DNA of 16,862 bases from Bacteroidales bacterium (lineage in GTDB: Bacteria; Bacteroidota; Bacteroidia; Bacteroidales; JAADGE01): positions 1 to 16,862 of the forward strand of contig JAOZQB010000042.1 of NCBI GenBank assembly GCA_029932445.1, given 5' to 3'. A program made the position numbers and the translations under genes. A model generated the notes under the pieces. That model had not been told where the DNA came from. It made no database searches and saw only the letters and a list, made by a program, of their open reading frames with translations. Positions 14,085-16,862 of this stretch are shown here, piece after piece (within the stretch, counting starts at the first letter, position 1; every line of letters begins with the position of its first letter).

Positions 14085-15386
14085 ATGGCAAAGAACATCA
14101 AATTTACCGAAGATTTAATTGATTTTTTACACGAAAGTCCCACAGCATATCAAGCCGTAAGAAACATAAAAGCTGCCTTACTGCGAAAAGGGTTTAAACA
14201 ATTGCACAGGGGTGAAAGTTGGAATTTGGAAAAAGGCGGACGCTATTTTACAACCAAAAGTTCAACTTCCGTTATCGCTTTTATCGTAGGAAAGGGTGAA
14301 ATTGAAACTGAAGGTTTCAGAATTATTGCGGCACATACGGATTCGCCCTCTTTAAAAATTAAACCGGAGCCCGTAATGACCGGTGCCGGAGATTACATTA
14401 AATTGAATGTTGAAACATACGGCGGTGCTATTTTAAGCAGTTGGCTCGATCGTCCTTTATCAATAGCCGGACGTGTTGCATTGCGCAGTTCTAATGTGTA
14501 TCGTCCTGTTATTAAGTCGCTTAATATTCGTAAACCGATTTTGGTAATTCCCAATTTGGCAATTCATTTAAACAGAGATATTAACGAAAAGAAAACGTTT
14601 AACAAGCAAGTTGATATGTTGCCGATTTCCGGATTGGTGAAAGAAAAATTTGAAAAAGAAAGTTATTTGCTGAATTTGATTGCAGAAAATTTGAATGTTG
14701 AAAAAGAAGAAATTTTAGATTTTGATTTGAATTTATACGAAACCGAAAAAGGTTCGATTATCGGTGAACAGCAAGAATTTATTTCTTCCGGAAGAATTGA
14801 CGATTTATCGATGGTACATGCCGGCGTTGCCGCCTTATTCGACAGTGATGCAGAGAAAGCAACTAATGTGATGGTTGCTTTTGATAATGAAGAAGTAGGC
14901 AGCATGACTAAACAAGGTGCAGCTTCGCCGTTCGCGAAAGATGTTTTAAAACGTGTTTCATGGGCTTTAAGCGATAAGCGTGATGCTTTTTTCAGAGCAA
15001 AAATTGCGTCTTTCGGAATTTCTGCCGATAATGCACATGCCGTTCATCCGAATTTTCCGGAAAAACACGATGCCGTTTCGCAACCCGTTATTAATAAAGG
15101 TCCGGTAATAAAATACAATGCCGAACAAAAATATACTTCCGATGCATTATCTTCGGCAACTTTTACGATGTTGTGCGAAAAAGCCGGTGTACCGATGCAA
15201 AAATACGTAAACCGTTCGGATATTAAAGGCGGTTCAACTTTGGGAAGTATTCTTTCTACTCAGCTGGATATCAGGATGGTTGATGTTGGTAATCCGATGC
15301 TTGCCATGCACTCGATACGGGAACTTGCCGGTGTTGAAGATCATTTGTATATTAAAAAGGTGTTTGATGAATTTTATAAATCTTAA
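14085..15386 (+). CDS. M18 family aminopeptidase (aspartyl aminopeptidase type)
   Basis: Cytoplasmic metallopeptidase that removes N-terminal residues, typically Asp or Glu, from peptides; members form large tetrahedral dodecamers with two metal ions per active site. The 433-residue length is normal. Visible motifs: LIDFLHESPTAYQAV (11-25) at the N-terminus, IAAHTDSPSLKIKP (81-94, metal ligand His84 and catalytic Asp86), SGRIDDLS (235-242, metal ligand Asp239), FDNEEVGS (266-273, Glu269 and Glu270), DNAHAVHPN (315-323) and LAMHSIREL (405-413, metal ligand His409). All key residues are present and there is no signal peptide. It is divergent from the toxin/antitoxin-like operon and ends inside a perfect palindrome. 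In Escherichia-type naming it would be apeB; the bacterial family is named variably, so no symbol is given. Confidence 0.95.
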   Translation: MAKNIKFTEDLIDFLHESPTAYQAVRNIKAALLRKGFKQLHRGESWNLEKGGRYFTTKSSTSVIAFIVGKGEIETEGFRIIAAHTDSPSLKIKPEPVMTGAGDYIKLNVETYGGAILSSWLDRPLSIAGRVALRSSNVYRPVIKSLNIRKPILVIPNLAIHLNRDINEKKTFNKQVDMLPISGLVKEKFEKESYLLNLIAENLNVEKEEILDFDLNLYETEKGSIIGEQQEFISSGRIDDLSMVHAGVAALFDSDAEKATNVMVAFDNEEVGSMTKQGAASPFAKDVLKRVSWALSDKRDAFFRAKIASFGISADNAHAVHPNFPEKHDAVSQPVINKGPVIKYNAEQKYTSDALSSATFTMLCEKAGVPMQKYVNRSDIKGGSTLGSILSTQLDIRMVDVGNPMLAMHSIRELAGVEDHLYIKKVFDEFYKS

Positions 15387-15413
15387 ACGTTTTTAACGGT
15401 TAAAAACGTTTAA
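15383..15413 (+). terminator. 31-base perfect palindrome over the aminopeptidase stop codon, probable terminator
   Basis: TTAAACGTTTTTAAC (15383-15397) and GTTAAAAACGTTTAA (15399-15413) are exact reverse complements around a single G. The left arm includes the TAA stop at 15384-15386. As RNA it forms a long A/U-rich hairpin followed by TAACTTTTATTA, a weak T-rich tail. Because it is symmetric it could serve either strand, and it could equally be a protein-binding site. Confidence 0.6.
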
Positions 15414-15456
15414 TAACTTTTATTACGTTTACACAAGTGTTAGCAACCATAAAGAG

Positions 15457-16862
15457 ATGAAAAATATAATATACATAATTATTGCTGTTTTGATTTTTCA
15501 AAATACATATTCTCAGCAAAATACTTTTTCAAAAGTACTATATTCTGAAACCCAAGAAGGTATAACTATTAATAAAGCAATTCCGTCTATTGATTCTGGA
15601 TATATAGCAGTTGGAAATAATGGCTTAATAATCAAAACTGATTCAATTGGTGATGTTGAATGGGGTAAGCGTTTTGCTCCATATATAAAATTTAATTCAG
15701 TAATACTTACAAATGATAATAATTTTGTTACAGTTGGTAGAGTAATAAATAATAGTACAAATAATTTTGAAGGATTAGTTTTAAAAGTTGATTTAATCGG
15801 GGACACTATTTGGAGTAAAACTATTGCAGGGAATGATAATGTGGAATTAACTTCAGTATTTCAAACAGATGACGACGGTTTTATATTAACAGGAAATATG
15901 AGTAACTATCCTAATTTTCAATCCCTTATTTGTAAAATAGATTCTAATGGTAACTTTCTCTGGACGAAAACTATTATAGCAGATGATTTTAGAAGTTTTT
16001 TATATTCAATTAAACAGACTCAATTTGGCAATTACATTATTGTAGGTTATATTGAAAGAGAACTTCCGTCTTCCAATTGGGAATTTAATTACATTTTATT
16101 AAATTTTTCAGAAGAAGGAGATTTAATATGGTCAAAAAAATATTTTACCGAATATAATTACAGCTTCTTCAAAGCAACAGATTTTGAGATAACAAATTCA
16201 GGATATGTAATATTAGTTCAAAGAGGAAGTGTTACTGCTCTATATAAAACAAATTTCACAGGTGAAGTGATTTGGAATAAATTTCATCAATCAGAGGGTG
16301 TATCAAGTCCAGGTGAAGCTAATCAAAACTTATATACTACTTCAGATGGAGGTTTCGTTTATTCATACGGGAGCCGTGAAGGTGGAGGTATTATAAAAAC
16401 TGATTCAGCTGGTAATTCAGTTTCCACTTCCATGTTAGAATTAGAACCAATAAGTGTTAGTGAAACAAATAACGAAGAATATACTATATTCGGAAATGGA
16501 CCTTTGTTTGGTGTCAAAAACTATTTTGATGTAATTGGAATAATTCAAATGGACTCTCTATTTAATGACCAATATTGTACTTATTCATTTAATTCAGATT
16601 TATTAAATGACACAGTCTATTCAGAAGCAATCACTGTAAATTTGACTGAAAATTTATCACCAAAAAATACCCCGATACAAATCAGCTCATTAGAAATATT
16701 AAATTATGAAGGCTGTGTTGGAAGAACTGGTTCAATAGATGAAACAAAAAACAATATTATTGAAATATATCCAAATCCTTCTAAAGGAAATTTTACCATT
16801 GAATCTAAAAATTATGAAACAGGAATTTTAACTATATATAACTTACAAGGACAAAAAATAAC
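15457..16862 (+). CDS. Secreted T9SS cargo protein with propeller-like repeats (C-terminus beyond window)
   Basis: Predicted cell-surface or secreted protein; function unknown. The ATG at 15457 begins a signal peptide (MKNIIYIIIAVLIFQNTYSQ) and the frame stays open for 468 codons to the window end. About six repeats of roughly 50 residues are visible, each a strand like GYIAVGN followed by a 'KTDxxGdxxWxK' unit. The units start near residues 58, 107, 157, 213, 261 and 311 (for example LIIKTDSIGDVEWGK, LVLKVDLIGDTIWSK, LICKIDSNGNFLWTK), the pattern of a beta-propeller. A linker follows, then IEIYPNPSKGNFTIES (435-450) and LTIYNLQGQKI, the start of a T9SS type A sorting domain that should end about 40 residues outside. 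Codon choice (many ATA, ACT, TCA; few CCG) differs from the neighbouring aminopeptidase, hinting at an accessory gene. Confidence 0.88.
   Translation, partial: MKNIIYIIIAVLIFQNTYSQQNTFSKVLYSETQEGITINKAIPSIDSGYIAVGNNGLIIKTDSIGDVEWGKRFAPYIKFNSVILTNDNNFVTVGRVINNSTNNFEGLVLKVDLIGDTIWSKTIAGNDNVELTSVFQTDDDGFILTGNMSNYPNFQSLICKIDSNGNFLWTKTIIADDFRSFLYSIKQTQFGNYIIVGYIERELPSSNWEFNYILLNFSEEGDLIWSKKYFTEYNYSFFKATDFEITNSGYVILVQRGSVTALYKTNFTGEVIWNKFHQSEGVSSPGEANQNLYTTSDGGFVYSYGSREGGGIIKTDSAGNSVSTSMLELEPISVSETNNEEYTIFGNGPLFGVKNYFDVIGIIQMDSLFNDQYCTYSFNSDLLNDTVYSEAITVNLTENLSPKNTPIQISSLEILNYEGCVGRTGSIDETKNNIIEIYPNPSKGNFTIESKNYETGILTIYNLQGQKI

Noticed and set aside
15425..15456. Integron attC site
   Set aside because: The GTTAGCA core departs from GTTRRRY and no complementary R''/L'' half was found upstream; kept only as a low-interest resemblance.
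1..16862. CRISPR array, tRNA, rRNA or insertion sequence
   Set aside because: No regularly spaced direct repeats, no cloverleaf or rRNA-like segments, and no transposase reading frame or paired terminal repeats were seen.

Overview
The window looks like chromosomal DNA from a member of the Bacteroidota. The reasons are its strong A+T richness, the gene order porG-like / uppS / bamA / ompH / ompH / murI, a cargo protein with a type IX secretion (T9SS) C-terminal sorting signal, and promoter-like sequences of the Bacteroidota type (TTTG, about 19-20 bases, TAnnTTTG) rather than the usual -35/-10 pair. No rRNA, tRNA, CRISPR array or insertion sequence was found. Every gene from 1 to 13933 is on the minus strand and the last two are on the plus strand.

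Layout, left to right. 1-747: 5' part of gpmI (glycolysis), cut by the window edge. 748-1070: non-coding. 1071-1550: a small exported protein of unknown function with its own good promoter. 1602-3019: rnhB and murI, transcribed murI then rnhB. 3106-9348: an envelope-biogenesis block. In transcription order it holds a PorG-like protein, a second and more typical PorG (DUF6089-type), undecaprenyl diphosphate synthase, BamA and two Skp/OmpH-like periplasmic chaperones, with murI and rnhB following. Perfect hairpins of 14-16 bp separate several of these genes. 9490-10503: a membrane-anchored family 2 glycosyltransferase. 10549-13933: an apparent three-gene operon of a putative antitoxin, a TumE/DUF6516-like putative toxin overlapping it, and a large cytoplasmic type I pullulanase starting six bases after the toxin-like gene. 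14085-15386 (+): an M18 aminopeptidase ending in a 31-base palindrome. 15457-16862 (+): a secreted T9SS cargo with about six 50-residue repeats, running off the window.

The envelope genes form a coherent set. UppS makes the lipid carrier for peptidoglycan and surface glycans, MurI makes D-glutamate for peptidoglycan, the OmpH pair escorts unfolded outer-membrane proteins, BamA inserts them, and PorG is a T9SS outer-membrane component needed to export cargo of the kind seen at the right end. The least ordinary parts are the toxin/antitoxin-like pair joined to a pullulanase, the extra domain inside that pullulanase, the tandem PorG-like paralogs with a hairpin ending against the second gene's start codon, and the double palindrome beside the bamA promoter-like box. 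All function calls come from reading the sequence; no database search was possible.
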